64,000 nt of DNA from Saccharum officinarum. Its lineage: Eukaryota; Streptophyta; Magnoliopsida; Poales; Poaceae. Within the stretch, counting starts at the first letter, position 1. Each line of letters opens with the position of its first letter. Made by a program: the position numbers and the translations under genes. The notes under the pieces are model-generated. The model was given only the letters and a program-made list of their open reading frames with translations. It was not told the DNA's origin and made no database searches. Positions 9,849 through 21,990 of this stretch are shown here, piece by piece. The stretch spans positions 12,736,346-12,800,345 of the forward strand of contig CM036215.1 of NCBI GenBank assembly GCA_020631735.1, written 5' to 3'.

Positions 9849-11362
9849 TCATGCTTCCTCAGCACCTCCAGCCCATGCGTACTCAACGGTGAAGTCACGA
9901 AGTGTGGTCGCTGACCCGTCATCCACCGCCTTGTCCCATGCCCAGCCGTGTCCTTCATCGAACATGACGTCACGCACCACGCGCACACGTCGTGTCACCG
10001 AGTCCAACACGCAGTAGGCCTTGGCCCCCTCTGCATAGCCGATGAAGACCCCTGGCGAGTTGCCATCATCGAGCTTGCCGACGTGGTTCAGCTCCTTGAC
10101 GAAGGCGAGGCAGCCAAAGACGTGCAGATAGCTTATTGTCGGCTTGCGCCTGTGCCAGGCCTCATACGGCGTCTTACCATCGAGTGCACTCGTCAAAGAG
10201 TGGTTGAGTAGGTGTACAACAGTCATCACAGCCTCTCCCCAGTAGACCGCTAGCATGCCACACTACGTGAGGAGCGTGCATGCCGCTGCCACCACTGTCT
10301 GATTGCAGCGCTCGACCACGCCGTTCTGCTGTGGTGAGTAGGGCGCAGAGTAGTGGCGCTGAATCCCCTCGTCGGCGCAGTACGCCATGAACTCAGCTAC
10401 CATGAATTTGCCGCCATTGTTCGTGCGGAGCACCCGGAGCTTGTGGCCGCACTCCTTCTCCGTGGCTACCTAGTGACGCTTGATGGCATCCGCAGCTGTC
10501 GCCTTATAATTGAGCAGCACGACCCACATATAGTGGGTGGTGTCATCGACGAGTAGTAGAAAGTAGCGCCGACCTCTAGGAGTGGTCGGTGACACTGGAC
10601 CGTAGAGATCGCCGTGCACTAGCTCGAGCTGCTCGGTGGCGCGGTAGGAGGATTGACGCGGGAAGGGCCGACGCTTCAGCTTGGTCACCACACAGGTGTC
10701 GCAGAGCTGCTCGACGTGGTTGACGCAGGGCATGCCGTGGACCATCTCCATCTTGCCGAGATGCTTCAGGGCTTTGAAGTGAAGGTGCCCGAAGCGCTCA
10801 TGCTAGCGCCACGCCTCATTATCCCGGCGCGCGACAAGACAGAGGGGGTGTGCCACCTGTACATGGAGCACATAAAGGCGGTTGCTTCCCCGGTTCACCT
10901 TGGCGAGAAGACGATAGCCTTTATCCCAGATGTGCAGCACGCCGTCCTCAATCTCCACCCATGAGCCATTCTCGTCCAGTTGCCCGATGTTGATGATGGA
11001 GTTCTTCAAGGCTGGGATATAGTACACCCTAGTGACAAGACAGTACTCCCCCGTTTGGCCTTGAAGATGACTGAGCCGACACCCTTGATCTCGACGGCAG
11101 AAGTGTCACCGAACTTGATGAAGCCCTTCACGTCGGAGTCTAGGTCGAAGAAGAACTCGCGCCGACCAGTCATGTGGTGCGTCGCACCGGTGTCGAGGTA
11201 CCAACCGTCAATCTTGTCATCGGTGGCACCTTTGCCAGGGAAGGTGTGGGCGTGCGGTTCGTCGAGGTGGAGCTCGGCGGAGCCAGATGACCAGGAAAAG
11301 GGAAAGCTTGGACCTTTCAACCCCTTCCCTGTGTCTTGATGTAGCTCGACACATCCATGCAC
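9849..11362 (-). pseudogene. copia protease and integrase remnant
   Basis: The protease motif YLDTGATHHMTG is at about 11170-11210. The pre-integrase and integrase zinc region (CVNHVEQLCDTCVVTK) is near 10680-10740. The core follows with VHGDLYGPVSPTTPRGRRYF and, across a stop, APYSPQQNGVVERCNQTVV near 10300-10350. The integrase C-terminal part reads TPYEAWHRRKPTISYLHVFG (9849-10256). Internal stops mean no functional integrase. Confidence 0.85.
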
Positions 11363-11399
11363 CAGGAATAGGGTGGCATCCTGCTCCTCTACTTGCGCG

Positions 11400-12230
11400 A
11401 CGTGAGCCTACCCACCATGGTGTGGAGGAAGGTGGCAGTCCTTGTCCCAGTGGCCAGTCCTGCCACAGTTGTTGCAGGTATCATCCTGAGTCACCTTGCG
11501 CTCACCGGTGGCACCACCATTAGCGCTAACCTAGCCCCAGGGTCCCTTCTCCTCTTTCTTCTTGTTGTCGCGTGGACGCCGGTGACACTCCTTGGAGCCG
11601 AATGAACCGGATCCTTCCTCCTTCTTCTTCTTATCGAAGGCATGCCACTGCTCCATCGTGTACAACAGCTTGCCTCCGATGGTGCCCGGCTTAGAGTCCA
11701 GCGCCTGATCGTGGTCTTGCACCGCCTTGAGCCTCCCGGTGACGTCCTCGATGATGAGCTGCTTGAAGTCGAGGAGCGTCTCGATCAAATTGATTATCTG
11801 CGCATACCTCTTCGGCATGCAGCGGAGGAATTTCTCCACGACGCGCTCCTCCGTGAGGTCGGTGTTGTCGTTGTGCGCCATCTGCTCCATCAGATTGGTA
11901 AGACGAGGGGCAAAGTCCTCGACTTGCTCAGTAGGCTAAAAGGCGAGGCCTTCCTACTCCCCTCGAAGGCGCTGCAACATCACCCAGCGCACATGATCTC
12001 CACCGATGCATGCCATGGTGATTGATTCCCACGCCAGCTTTGTCGTAACCTTGTTGGCGAGGGAGGCGCCGAGCTTGGTGGGGACAGTGGTGCACAATGC
12101 CTCCAGTGCTCGGCGATCGTCGTTGTAGTCAACGCCGCGGACGTGAACTGCCTCCCAGTCACCGAGCCTATAGCTTGACATTCATTAGCAGGCTCCACTC
12201 ATGGTAGTTTGACTTGGTGAGCATTGGCCA
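11400..12230 (-). pseudogene. copia gag remnant with zinc knuckle
   Basis: The frame begins MANAHQVKLP near 12220, shifts, and continues SYRLGDWEAVHVRGVDYNDD, then VEDFAPRLTNLMEQMA, RVVEKFLRCMPKRYAQI (UBN2-type Gag) and a Lys/Glu-rich stretch. A CCHC knuckle, CNNCGRTGHWDKDC, sits at about 11440-11480 on the minus strand. Several stops and frame changes separate the pieces. Confidence 0.82.
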
Positions 12231-12365
12231 TGGCGTTCTCGCTTCGGAGTCACGGTAGACTGTCTGTAGCACCAGGGAGTGGCCGCGCCTACCATGACCA
12301 AGCTACATGATCCTCTAGCTGGCTCCGTCTCCCGCTCCATCTCGGCGTGCAGTGCTGCGGCCACG

Positions 12366-15300
12366 GAAAGGTCCTACTATGGCTAGAGGAGGATGAATAG
12401 CCTATTAAAATTCTATAAAACACTAGATAAACTTGATTAGTAAGACAAATGCGAAATGCAAGTTTTGCTCTAGCTCTACAAGGGTTGCAAGCCACCTACC
12501 CAACCAATTCTAGTCACTATGATCTCTAGACACACAATTAGCTATGTCACTACTTGCTACTCTAGGTGAACAAGGCTAGCAAGAAAAGCTACACTAACAA
12601 TCTACACACGAGAGCTAAATACTATACTTTGACAAAAAGTAAGTGAGAGGACAAGATTGTTATACCGCCGCATAGGAGATGAACCAATCACCAAGATGAT
12701 AACCAATCAATACACCAGGAGAATACCAAATGGCAAGAGACACAAGTATTTTTCTTCCAAGCTTCACGTGCTTGCCGGCACACTACGTCCTCGTTGTGTC
12801 TACCAATACTTGGTGGTTTGGTGGCTAAGAGTTGTAGCATGAACCTCGTCCAACCCGTGGACACCGCAAGAACCTACCCACAAGTGAGGTAGTTCAATAA
12901 CACGCACAATCCACTAGAGTTGCCTTTGGTGCTCGCTGGAGAAGGCACAAGAACCCCTCACAAATCAACGGGAGGTGGCCAAGAATAATCACCAACTCTT
13001 GTCACAACTCCTCCGCTGCTCCAAGCCATCTAGGTGGTGGCAGCCACCAAGAGTAACAAGAATTTCGCAGGTCAAACGATCTCTAAGTGCCACTAGATGC
13101 AAACTCATAAGCAAATGCACTTGGAATCACTCAATCTCACTTTGGATTCACAACCAAGCAAGGGAGATGAGTGGGAGGGAGTATGCTCTGCTCAAAAGGA
13201 TGTCAAGATGATCAAAAGGCCAAGAGAGTTCCTAAAGAGCCGGCCACTAACTATTTATAAGCGTCCTCAAAGAATAGAGCCGTTAGACTCTTCACTGTGC
13301 CTACCTCGGGGCGACCGGACGCAGCCCCAGCGTCCGATCACTATGCGCTAAGCCCTCGGATAGCTGCCATGTGTCCCTCTTTGAATCTAGCGTGTACGAT
13401 CTCAATGGTCAAAACACGAGCCCGCGTCGTTAAAGACTGATAGGACGCACTAGAGGACGCGACCGGACTCGCCACAACGTTGAGTCCGATTGATTCCAGA
13501 GAGCATCTAGAGCGGCGAAAAAGCGACCGGACGCATCAGGTCAACGCTGACCTGACGCGCCCCAGTGTCTGGTCCATTCATTGTTCATGCGCTCAAGCGA
13601 GCCACAGTGATGTCAGCGTTCGTCAACCTTGACCAGACATAGCCCCTATGCGTCCGGTCGCAACAGTGTCCTATGTTAACAGTAGTTATCATCTATCACA
13701 AACCGTCAACTTTATGCATAGAAATGGTCACCAATAGAAACTTAGGGGTTATTACTGACAATTTCTATGAGTTTTGGTGAATTATTATTTTCAGCAGGGA
13801 TATTCCAGAGAGAATGAAAAGAGGATAAAATTATCAAAAGGCCATGAAACTTAGTCGTGACGAAATATGCACCAGAAGACTCCAAAAGATACTAGAAGGT
13901 ACGGGACCGAAGCGAAGGACCGGCAGCTACCAGGTTGGGCCGGCCGGGCCCACCCTAGTGTTGCCTGGCCCTCCATAGAGGGATTCCTCTATGTCCTTCC
14001 AGAGACTTCCTCCACCGCCTCCTAGGATGCATCTCCACCGTTCGTGAAGTCAGTTTGATCCAAGGGCCAACGGTTCTTCCTCAGGGCTATAAATAAAGAC
14101 CCAAACCCCCCCTCTTGAAAGACATCATCACCTGATCATAAGTCAAGAGTAGTCCAGATATTAGAGTTTCCAGAGATTAGATAGAGAGAGCTCTAGTTCT
14201 TCAATTTCTTAGTATAGGCTTTCTAGAGAGTTTGGAGTAGAGTTGGACGATTTGCTCAGGATTCCGGATCTGTTCGTCTGGAGATTTGATAATTTGCCTT
14301 TGTATCTTATTTATGACTTTGTTCTATTTCAATATTATGTTCCTCTTTATTATGTTCTTAGTTTGCTCTAGTTATATATTGGATATAGTATTATTTGATG
14401 ATTTGCATTTGCATATGTTCGTAGAGTACTTAATTCAGTTCACGCGAGAGTTAAGTATCTTTGATTATGTAAGCGTGGTGCTTAGATATGAAATTCCCCT
14501 ATGAGTGCCCGCTATGTGCCGAGAGGTGGTAGATCGCATAGGTGACATCTACATTGAGTCCTTTGCAGTCCATCCCCTGTATATAGATTAATTGGTAGAG
14601 CCCGGTCTTGAAGGAGATGAAGACTATGTTTCGGATTCTCCCTAGTTGATGTTCCTTATAATTTTGCCTTGATTCAATTTTACTAGTAGATGAAGATATA
14701 TATGCTAGAGTGAGCAACAAGACTTAGTGTTTAGGAATAACTTAGGAATTCTTACTCTGACCGAATCTCTAGATTAGTCATACTACTTTTAATGAGTCTC
14801 TGCTTTCTATCTCTCGAATACCATTATCATGTTGAACTTATTTATCATTTATTTATATTTTACTTGACTTACCCCTGCTAAAGTATAAGAGTGGTTGGTT
14901 TATCATATGTCTGCATATTTATTTAGTCATATAAACATTTGCCTCATGGTCCTTCCTTTGAAATTAAAATAAATAAACGATACTTGGAATACTCTGGGTA
15001 GAATGCTACAATAGGTGATTTATCTATGCACTTGCAGATACTTATGTTTTAATATTATTTAGAGTTTTCAAGTGTAGTTACAATTACAAGCATTTTGAGC
15101 ATCATGCTAGGGATGACAACTTAGTGCATAGTGATGTAAGAAATGTCAACATCCTGCGTCACCGGACGCAGCAAGCCAGAGTCCAGTCACTGCCCAAGGC
15201 AGAGTCTGGTCACTGCGCCGCTGCTCCTTTTCTTTTTCTAAGTCCGCAACCACTTCGCTCTTGCTTCCAAGTTGCTAACCACAAAGTGTAGAACTCGTGT

Positions 15301-15717
15301 GCATGTGTGTTAGCATTTTTCAAAGCATTTTACAAGGGTCGATGTTAGCTCACACTAGGTCCTAATGCATATGCTCATATGAATTCACCTAGTGGCACTT
15401 GATAACCATTTTAACGGAGAAATTACCCTCTTAATTGTACGGCTATCGATCCTAAGTCACTCACACCCGCTATGGTGTATTGAGTGTAAAATAAAAACAT
15501 ATTGATACCTTTGCCTTGATCAACTTGTTTTTGTTTTTCTTTTTTTTTCTTTTCTAAGTTGAGCCATTGATCATCTTGTGGTCAGTACCATCATCACCAT
15601 GATCCTTCTCTAGGCTCCATCACGTGGCAAGTACCAACCTCATCTAATCCACACACTCAACATAGAGGTTAGTACTAGGGTTTCATCAATTGTCCAAAAT
15701 CAAACTAGGGACTTTCA
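12366..15717 (-). repeat. 3' LTR of a large LTR element (interrupted)
   Basis: On the minus strand the LTR starts TGAAAGTCCCTAG (15717 downward) and ends at about 12366, with the family's GGCTATTCATCC / CTCTAGCCATAG tail. Removing the nested LTR at 13674-15151 leaves about 1.87 kb. A purine-rich tract (CAAAAAGGGAGAGAT) lies just upstream of the TG, as expected for the polypurine tract before a 3' LTR. TATAAATA at 13252-13259 (minus) is its promoter box. It shares GACACAACG and GCAAGCACGTGAA-type motifs with the LTRs at 38927-39425 and 58268-60602. The low-coordinate end is approximate. Confidence 0.75.
13674..15151 (+). mobile_element. Solo LTR (1478 bp) nested in another LTR
   Basis: TGTTAACAGTAG...AATGTCAACA has TG/CA ends. 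The flanks are TCCTA (13669-13673) and TCCTG (15152-15156), a 5-bp target duplication with one change. Removing it restores the host LTR sequence CAACAGTGTCCTGCGTC. TATAAATA lies at 14088-14095. No internal domain is present, so this is the product of LTR-LTR recombination. It resembles the solo LTRs at 28574-30078 and 40138-41645 in the segment AGTCAGTTTGATCCAAGG. Confidence 0.85.
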
Positions 15718-16897
15718 ATCTCTCCCTTTTTGGTAATTGATGACAACCCATTTACAAAGATATTATGATAAAGATCTTTTGGATCCATGTTGCTTGCCCA
15801 AGAATTTTACCATGTGTAAAGGATATGGACAAGTTTCATAAATCTAAATTGGTAGTAATTGCTCCCCCTACATATGTCCTAATAGTTTAGATTTGAAAGC
15901 TTGCACAAATGTTTAGATAGGAAATATAGGAGTCAATTTCTACCAAATGATGCTAAGGTGTAAAGAATGGACCTTTGAAGCGTGAATACCAATCGAGTTG
16001 CCAATATACACCATCCTTAGCACATTTAGTAACTAACCAATCGCAAAAACTAGAAAACCCATGAGATCAACATCATAAGAGAGGTCTAGTTTTTACAAGA
16101 TAAGCACAAGTCTAGTTACTCTTCCTATGCATGCTAGTTTTTTCATTTCATCAATCATTTTTAGGATCTAGCATGCACCACACAAGCAAGGTATTCAGAG
16201 AAAAAGCTAAAGCTTATGTAAGCAACTATATGTAATGCACAATCAAATGCACCATACAATTTTATGAGCTTGCTCCACCTACTTGTGTTCTTTAAATTTT
16301 AATTGATCCCCTCCTTTCTTTATCTGTTTCACTTCTCCCCTTTGATCATATCTTTGGAATTATCTCTCCCCTTTGTCATTAATGACCATAAAGGTGAGCT
16401 CAAATTTAGGAAAGTTGTGTGAACATTATATGTGAGGATCATTTTCCCAATTTTGGTTCCATCTAGATCACTTGCAAAAGATATTTAACTCACTTTGATC
16501 CAAGGACAAGCTTCTTCACTCCTCCAAGTGAGGGTTATCATGCACCATGTTGAGTTAAACACTTATAACTCATTCTCTAGATCAAACCTAGGTTCACAAG
16601 CCCACAAATAATGTCATATGCTACCACTAGATCATATCAAGCATAGAAGCAATAGTGGTACCATACAAGCATAAAATTCATTTGATTTTCATGAATGAGC
16701 CTAAGACATGAAGGAATGACTAGATGCACTAAACAAGTCCTTACCAATTGATGAATGATATGTCAAACAACTTTACCTTGCTTAGCTCGAAGGATAGGCA
16801 TGTCATATAATAGGGGTGCATCAACACATATTTGAGAAGTCAAGTATGTTCAATTCACTCCTAGCTTGCAAAACACATCAAGTGGCTTGGGAAGATA
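15718..16897 (-). mobile_element. Internal 3' region of the large LTR element
   Basis: This lies on the internal side of the polypurine tract of the LTR at 12366-15717 and runs into the assembly gap. It is AT-rich and has no credible frame. Long non-coding 3' regions are common in large grass LTR elements, so the coding part should be beyond the gap. Confidence 0.55.
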
Positions 16898-16997
16898 NNN
16901 NNNNNNNNNNNNNNNNNNNNNNNNNNNNNNNNNNNNNNNNNNNNNNNNNNNNNNNNNNNNNNNNNNNNNNNNNNNNNNNNNNNNNNNNNNNNNNNNN
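16898..16997. other. Assembly gap (100 N)
   Basis: Exactly 100 N, a conventional placeholder for a gap of unknown size. Continuity across it is not shown. Confidence 0.99.
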
Positions 16998-17103
16998 TTG
17001 ACGAGGACGATCCTTACATTTGTTCTTGTCATATAGAGATACAAAGACAGCTAACCAAAAAAAATATATTAACAACAATACTCCTACAACAAGGACATAG
17101 GTT

Positions 17104-18192
17104 ACGATAGTGCTAGCGCTCAGACATCAGGATGGATGCCCGCGCTGCACTCCGTTTCGCCTGCTCCACGTGGGGCCCACCCCTGTCCGAGCGACAAGAG
17201 GGGAAGGGGCGGCACCTCCGATTCGGAAGGACCTAGCCGCGGCGTATGGATGTCGTGCCAGTGCCGGGAGAAGGACACACCGAGACGACACAGCAGAAGG
17301 CGAGGAGAGATGCAACACCCGATCTGCTTTTAAAACATCTAAATACAATAGTTGCAACATCGTCTAAGGCCGATGAAACACTTAAAACATACTTCTGAAA
17401 CACTTGAGAAAAAAGACCTGAAAATACTTGAAAACCATTGCAACCATAGGCAACATCCAGATAAAACAAATGCAATGTTTGTGTGAAACATATACAACAT
17501 CCATATAAACACACTTACAACATGTGTCTGGAAAACACAGATGAAACACTGGTAAAAGACCTTTGCAACATATGTGTACAACCATTGCAACATATGCAAC
17601 ATCTCGATCTACTTATATAACATCCATCTGAAACACTTGTAACATACATCTGAAACATCGAAAATATTCGAAACATACGCTTTCAGCAAAACATGGCAGT
17701 TAGACGGGCGAAGCACGGCACAATGGGATCGTGGTTCTGCAATCGCGGTGAAGAGGGGGGATGGCAGTGGACGGGTGGTTATGCGGCCCTTGGCGATAGA
17801 GTGCACGCGATGCCCGCGGTGGAGGTGACAGCAGCAGTCGAGTGGTGTGGCCTTGCGCGGCGAGCACGTCCCGGCGGTGCGGTTGTGGGGGAGCATGCCG
17901 TGGCGGCGTGAACTCGGTGGCGGTGGAGAGGAAGGCTGGCGGGAGGCGCGGTAGAGAAGGAGGTGTGTAGGAGCCGCGGCGGAGCCGGTCATGGAGCGGA
18001 TGCGTGATTTTTTTTAATCTACGGTGACTGGAGGGGAGCGGAGTTAGCGAATAGAAACGACAGTTTCTGGACGTCGGGTCTACGGTGACCGGAGGGGAGC
18101 GGAGTTAGCGAATAGAAACGACAGCTTCTGGACGTCGGGTCCACCGATAGAGGCATCCGGCGTGGACGGACGTCTGACTCCCAGTATTACCG
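17104..18192. mobile_element. Probable non-autonomous TIR element with repeat-rich core
   Basis: ATAGTGCTAGCGCTCAGACATC on the left and, inverted, GTAATACTGGGAGTCAGACGTC on the right agree at roughly 16 of 22 positions. Between them, 17330-17700 is a run of degenerate GAAACACTT / GCAACATATG-type units. A GC-rich stretch (17700-18000) follows and then a 61-bp tandem repeat. No target duplication could be fixed. The open frames here are composition artefacts. Confidence 0.4.
18018..18139. repeat. 61-bp tandem repeat, two copies
   Basis: Copies at 18018-18078 and 18079-18139 both begin TCTACGGTGA(C/T) and contain GGAGTTAGCGAATAGAAACG. They differ at only a few positions. Confidence 0.93.
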
Positions 18193-18478
18193 CATAAGGT
18201 AAGCACGTTTCAAATAACAAACCGCCTATCACACCACCACTCCACCAGGAAGAGCTGCAAATTACAGTATGTATATACACAAGACATATCATACGTACAA
18301 TGCGAATCATTTAAGTATGCTTCACTTTACTTGCAGCTTTATTTATTTACTGATTGTCGTGATCCAAGGTCGTGCAGTTCTATACGGATACCTTATGCTG
18401 TCGTATATATATAGTTACATGCATCTTTAGGTCGTGAGCTTATATCTATAAAATACCACATATATAGTTACTTATTAT

Positions 18479-21400
18479 CTAGTGATTTTCTGCCTCGCCG
18501 CAGTTCTGCGTGGCTGCCACCATCTCAATCAGGTCCATCTCCTCCTTCACATGCACAGTTTCGACATGAGCTGCAGGTCCAGCAGGCTCAGCGCATCCGA
18601 GGGCGTCATCATCCCACATCATCATCATCTCCATATCTATCTCAGGATCGACCTTGATTGCGTGGTCGGTATGGTTGAAGATGTAGTTCATGTCGATGTC
18701 GTCGTCCACGGTGCACACTTGGAAGGTGCCCTCGTTCACGTCGAACAGGCTGTCACACATTTCAACTGAAAAGCCATCACAGATAGGGGCGAGAAGGTCC
18801 TCGCAAGACTGAGACTCGCTGCAATTGTACTCGTCCATGCTGGGAAGAAGAATGCCTTGGGAAGAATCCAGTATGTTTTCCAGCTTTATTTCACCAGTCT
18901 TTGCTGGCTTCGCTCCGGGAGTTTCAGGTGAAGAAGATGGTGACGGTGTAGGTTCAGGAAGAGGCGCGGCGACGACGTTCTTGTTGCTTGCGCCAATGCC
19001 AAGGCCTTTGATGTAGTTCTGCAGAAGGGTGCCTGATTTGGGACCCTTGGAGCTACTGCGGCTCCGCCTCCGTGCAAACTGCCTTCGCTTTGTTGCGTTC
19101 CAATGGTTCTTTATGGAGTTCTCTGTCCTGCCGGGTAGCCGCTTAGCTATCTCTGCCCATTTGTTGCCCACTTCCTTGTGTGCTTGTATCAGAACCATGT
19201 CTTCTTCGTCGTTCCAAATGTCTTTCTGCATGCATTTGAGGTTCCATAAATAAAAGGTGTTAATCCTGTGGTGAATGGATGAATAAATTGTACTATCCAG
19301 ATATTATCATGATGTCATGAACTTTTTTATATTGTAAATACCTCTAAAACTGTAGAAACTTGAATGGCCATTTTCAGGCTTTTAATTTCTTGTTTTTCTC
19401 CACATGTTTTTTTTATAAAGTATTTACCAATTACTAATGGCGATTGACTAACCCCATAGTTTTCCTTTTGAGAGGGATGGGGGGTTTCCTCATTGTTGTG
19501 AGTCTGTTCATTCAAATTTTTAACTTGTCACATAATGTCAAGCTAAAAACAATTCCCTTCTTATTTTACTACTCCATCCATTCCAAATTAAATGATGTTT
19601 TGGTTTTTCTAGATACATACATAATTTTTGCTATATACTTAGATATACATTATGTCTATATACATAGCAAAGGCAATGAATCTAGAAAATCCATACGTCT
19701 TATAGTTTGGAATGGAAGGAGTACATGACAATAAAAATAAATATAACCAATACTCCAAAATAATAATGTATTTTAAGGTGAATAATGATTTGAGTGTGCA
19801 TAGACCGTAACACGTGACTGCATATATATAATACTATATGTTTGCAAAAAAAAAATCTCTCTACATGTGTTCCTATCTCTCTGGTTTATCTCTAGGCAGT
19901 CAATGTATCTAATACGCAACCAAAAATTACTAAGGCTGACTAGTAACTCCTATAAAAATTACTAAGGCTCACTAGTAACTCCTAGAATTTACTGTGCCCA
20001 CAATGCATGTTTGACCAATGACCATTCCAAATATTACTGAATGTGCTAAGATTAATAGCTCGGAGAACCGGCCAAACAAAATAAAGAAATGTCCAGCGCT
20101 ACAATACGGAAAATATACTCTTTGTTTCGAAATATATGGCGTAGTATTAGGATTCAATAAAGTCAAACTTTGTAAGATTTGACCAACAATTATTTAAAAA
20201 TGTGCATGCTTTGTACAAAAAATCTGTATAGCTAGATTCACATCCTAAACATCTTTTAAATACAGATTGATTTAGCAATTGATGATATTCAATCTGGGCA
20301 CGAAAAACCGAATTCCCGAAACCGAACCGAACTACCCGATACCCGAACCGAAATACCCGAACCGATCGGGTTTGGTTCCGAGTTCGGTTCCAGTATCTGA
20401 GTACCCGAAATACCCAAGGGTAATTCGGTTCCAGGCCTCGGGTAACCGAATTTCCCGAATTTCCCGAATTTGTTTCATCATTCATATGTGTGTGAGGTGC
20501 TGCCTGCTGTTCAGCGTGCAGCCTGTGCTATTTTTATATGTGTGTGAGCTGCCTGTTGTGCAGCCTTGGAGACTTATATGTGTGTGAGCTGCTGCATGTT
20601 GTGCAGCATGTGCTACTGTTATATTGTTATGTGTGTGTGCTACGTTGATGTTTGTGGTTGTGGAATGTTGCTTGGTTGTGGTTGTGAAATGTTCCCTGTT
20701 ATGTGCATGCAAAAGGGGGCAAAATGCTATCGAAATTTACATTTGAATGAGCTGTTTCTTTATTTTTTTCAAATTTTCGGTTCCTGTCGGGTATACCCGA
20801 AACCGAACCGAATTTTCCGAAACCGAAACCAAATTTCCCGAACCCGAAATAGGAACCGATCGGTTCCGATTCCTAGCTAACCGAATTACCCGAGGAACCG
20901 AATACCCGAACCGATCGGTTTCGGGTACCCGAATGCCCAGAGTGAGATGATATATTATAAGATGGTCAAACTAAAATTCTAAAGACTTCTCCAAATTCTA
21001 ATGCACCTTATAAAAATAAATGGAGTAGTATATATAGGGCGCATATTTTGCTACAGATTAAGAAGCAACAGAATAGTATTGGTTATGTGTCATCAACATT
21101 GAACAAAAGGATGTGCTCAGAATGAAAAACGTTGAACTGATGAAGGAAGAAGTTTACCTTGATGTTTGGCCTCAAGTGGTTGTGCCATCTTTCTCTGCAT
21201 TGCTTTCCCACTCTTCCTGGTAGCAGTTGTGCTATGTAAGACCACTTTCTCAGTCCAAATTGTTCCACTAATTTTACCAGCTTCCTGTTAAATTTTCCAA
21301 GAATGAGTTCATTGATAGATAATAAGAGGAAACTAGTCATGACTTACACCAAATAGTAGAGATTTTTTACTTTAAAGGAGTAAGAAATAAGCAAGCATCA

Positions 21401-21819
21401 ATGGATTTTAACTTTTACCTATCTTCCTCTGGTGTCCACTGCCCTTTCACAACATTGGTTTTCTTCAAAGAGGTCTTCTTTCTTGGCAGAAACCTGCCAT
21501 TCATCTCATATGCCTTATATGATCCAAGGCCACTGTCCATAAGATGAGAAACCTCAGTTTTGGGAGTCAGCAGAGGCAGTTGAGATACAACTCTATGACT
21601 GATTGGTGAAGCATGGTTGAATATGGGCTTCTTGATTTCTCTGTCTACAAAGAACTGGTGTCCAAGGTCGTTGAAGGCTGCAGATGTATAGTCCCCAATA
21701 ACTTCAAATGGATGACGATCAACAGGATGGAGCTCATAGCGTCCATTTTGCTGCATGTACGAATCAAATGGCAGGTAACTACAAATCCCTGTGTGGGGCT
21801 GAAAGCAGCTGAAATCCAT
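18479..21819 (-). CDS. R2R3-MYB transcription factor, MYB98/115/118/119 clade
   Basis: Three exons: 21819-21419, 21284-21158 and 19225-18479, with donors GTAAAA and GTAAAC and acceptors AACAG and TGCAG. Together they encode 424 residues with no break. Exon 1 gives a long N-terminal region and the start of R2. R2 (about 126-176) has Trp at 128, 148 and 167; R3 (177-224) has Trp at 180, 199 and 218. The segments [20 protein letters not shown] and [13 protein letters not shown] are typical of the MYB98/MYB115/MYB118/MYB119 group, nuclear DNA-binding regulators that in Arabidopsis act in the female gametophyte and embryo/endosperm. The C-terminal half is acidic and Met/Asp-rich, a likely activation region. 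Intron 2 (1932 bp) carries three transposable elements. Clade placement is from motif memory; expression is unknown. Confidence 0.93.
19569..19721. mobile_element. Stowaway MITE in MYB intron 2
   Basis: About 153 bp, beginning CTACTCCATCCATTCCAAAT and ending with the inverse TTTGGAATGGAAGGAGTA. TA precedes it and a second TA lies at its right edge. Same family as 6026-6165. Confidence 0.82.
20116..21030. mobile_element. MITE in MYB intron 2, split by a hAT element
   Basis: The left part begins TACTCTTTGTTTCGAAATAT. The right part ends with the inverse side, AAATAAATGGAGTAGTA. The grass-MITE-like AGTCAAACTTTGTAAGATTTG and AGATGGTCAAACTAAAATT arms lie inside. The hAT element at 20289-20945 interrupts it. 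Confidence 0.58.
20289..20945. mobile_element. Non-autonomous hAT element (657 bp)
   Basis: The terminal repeats TCAATCTGGGCA and, inverted, TCACTCTGGGCA match at 11 of 12 positions. Perfect 8-bp flanks, GATGATAT (20281-20288 and 20946-20953), are the hAT signature. Both subterminal regions are packed with ACCCGAA / AACCGAA / CGATCGG motifs in both orientations, which probably serve as transposase-binding sites. The core is rich in GTGTGTGAGCTGC-like units and has no transposase. Confidence 0.9.
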
Positions 21820-21927
21820 GGGAATCTCAGAAACTATGTAAGGTAGAGGGAGAGAGATTGAGTAGCAAGTTTGTTATCTGCCTGCATCTCTCAAAAAGGA
21901 GAATTGTACAGGATGTCGTACTACTAC

Positions 21928-21935
21928 TATATAGA
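21928..21935 (-). promoter_or_regulatory. TATA box of the MYB gene
   Basis: CTATATAG lies about 110 bp upstream of the MYB start codon on the minus strand, a normal spacing for a TATA box with a leader of some 75-80 bases. Confidence 0.65.
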
Positions 21936-21990
21936 GTACTAGACAAGACTTGTTCCCTTCAACACAACAACTAAATGAAACTTAATGTTT

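Larger units (their letters stand above)
9568..12365 (-). mobile_element. Ty1/copia element remnant
   Basis: Minus-strand order is Gag (12181 to about 11430), protease (about 11200), integrase (about 10800-9850) and then a Ser/Pro/Thr-rich linker (9850-9570), the copia order. RT and RNase H are missing downstream. Instead a short RT motif occurs on the opposite strand at 9610-9660. The 5' side is cut by the LTR element ending near 12366. No LTR of its own is visible. Confidence 0.85.

Noticed and set aside
17330..17700. Spaced repeats that could suggest a CRISPR-like array
   Set aside because: The units are degenerate, the spacing is irregular and the DNA is plant nuclear; it is part of a transposon-like region.
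17110..17992. Short frames around the GAAACACTT-type repeat region
   Set aside because: They arise from repetitive composition; no start context, domain or splice structure supports a gene.
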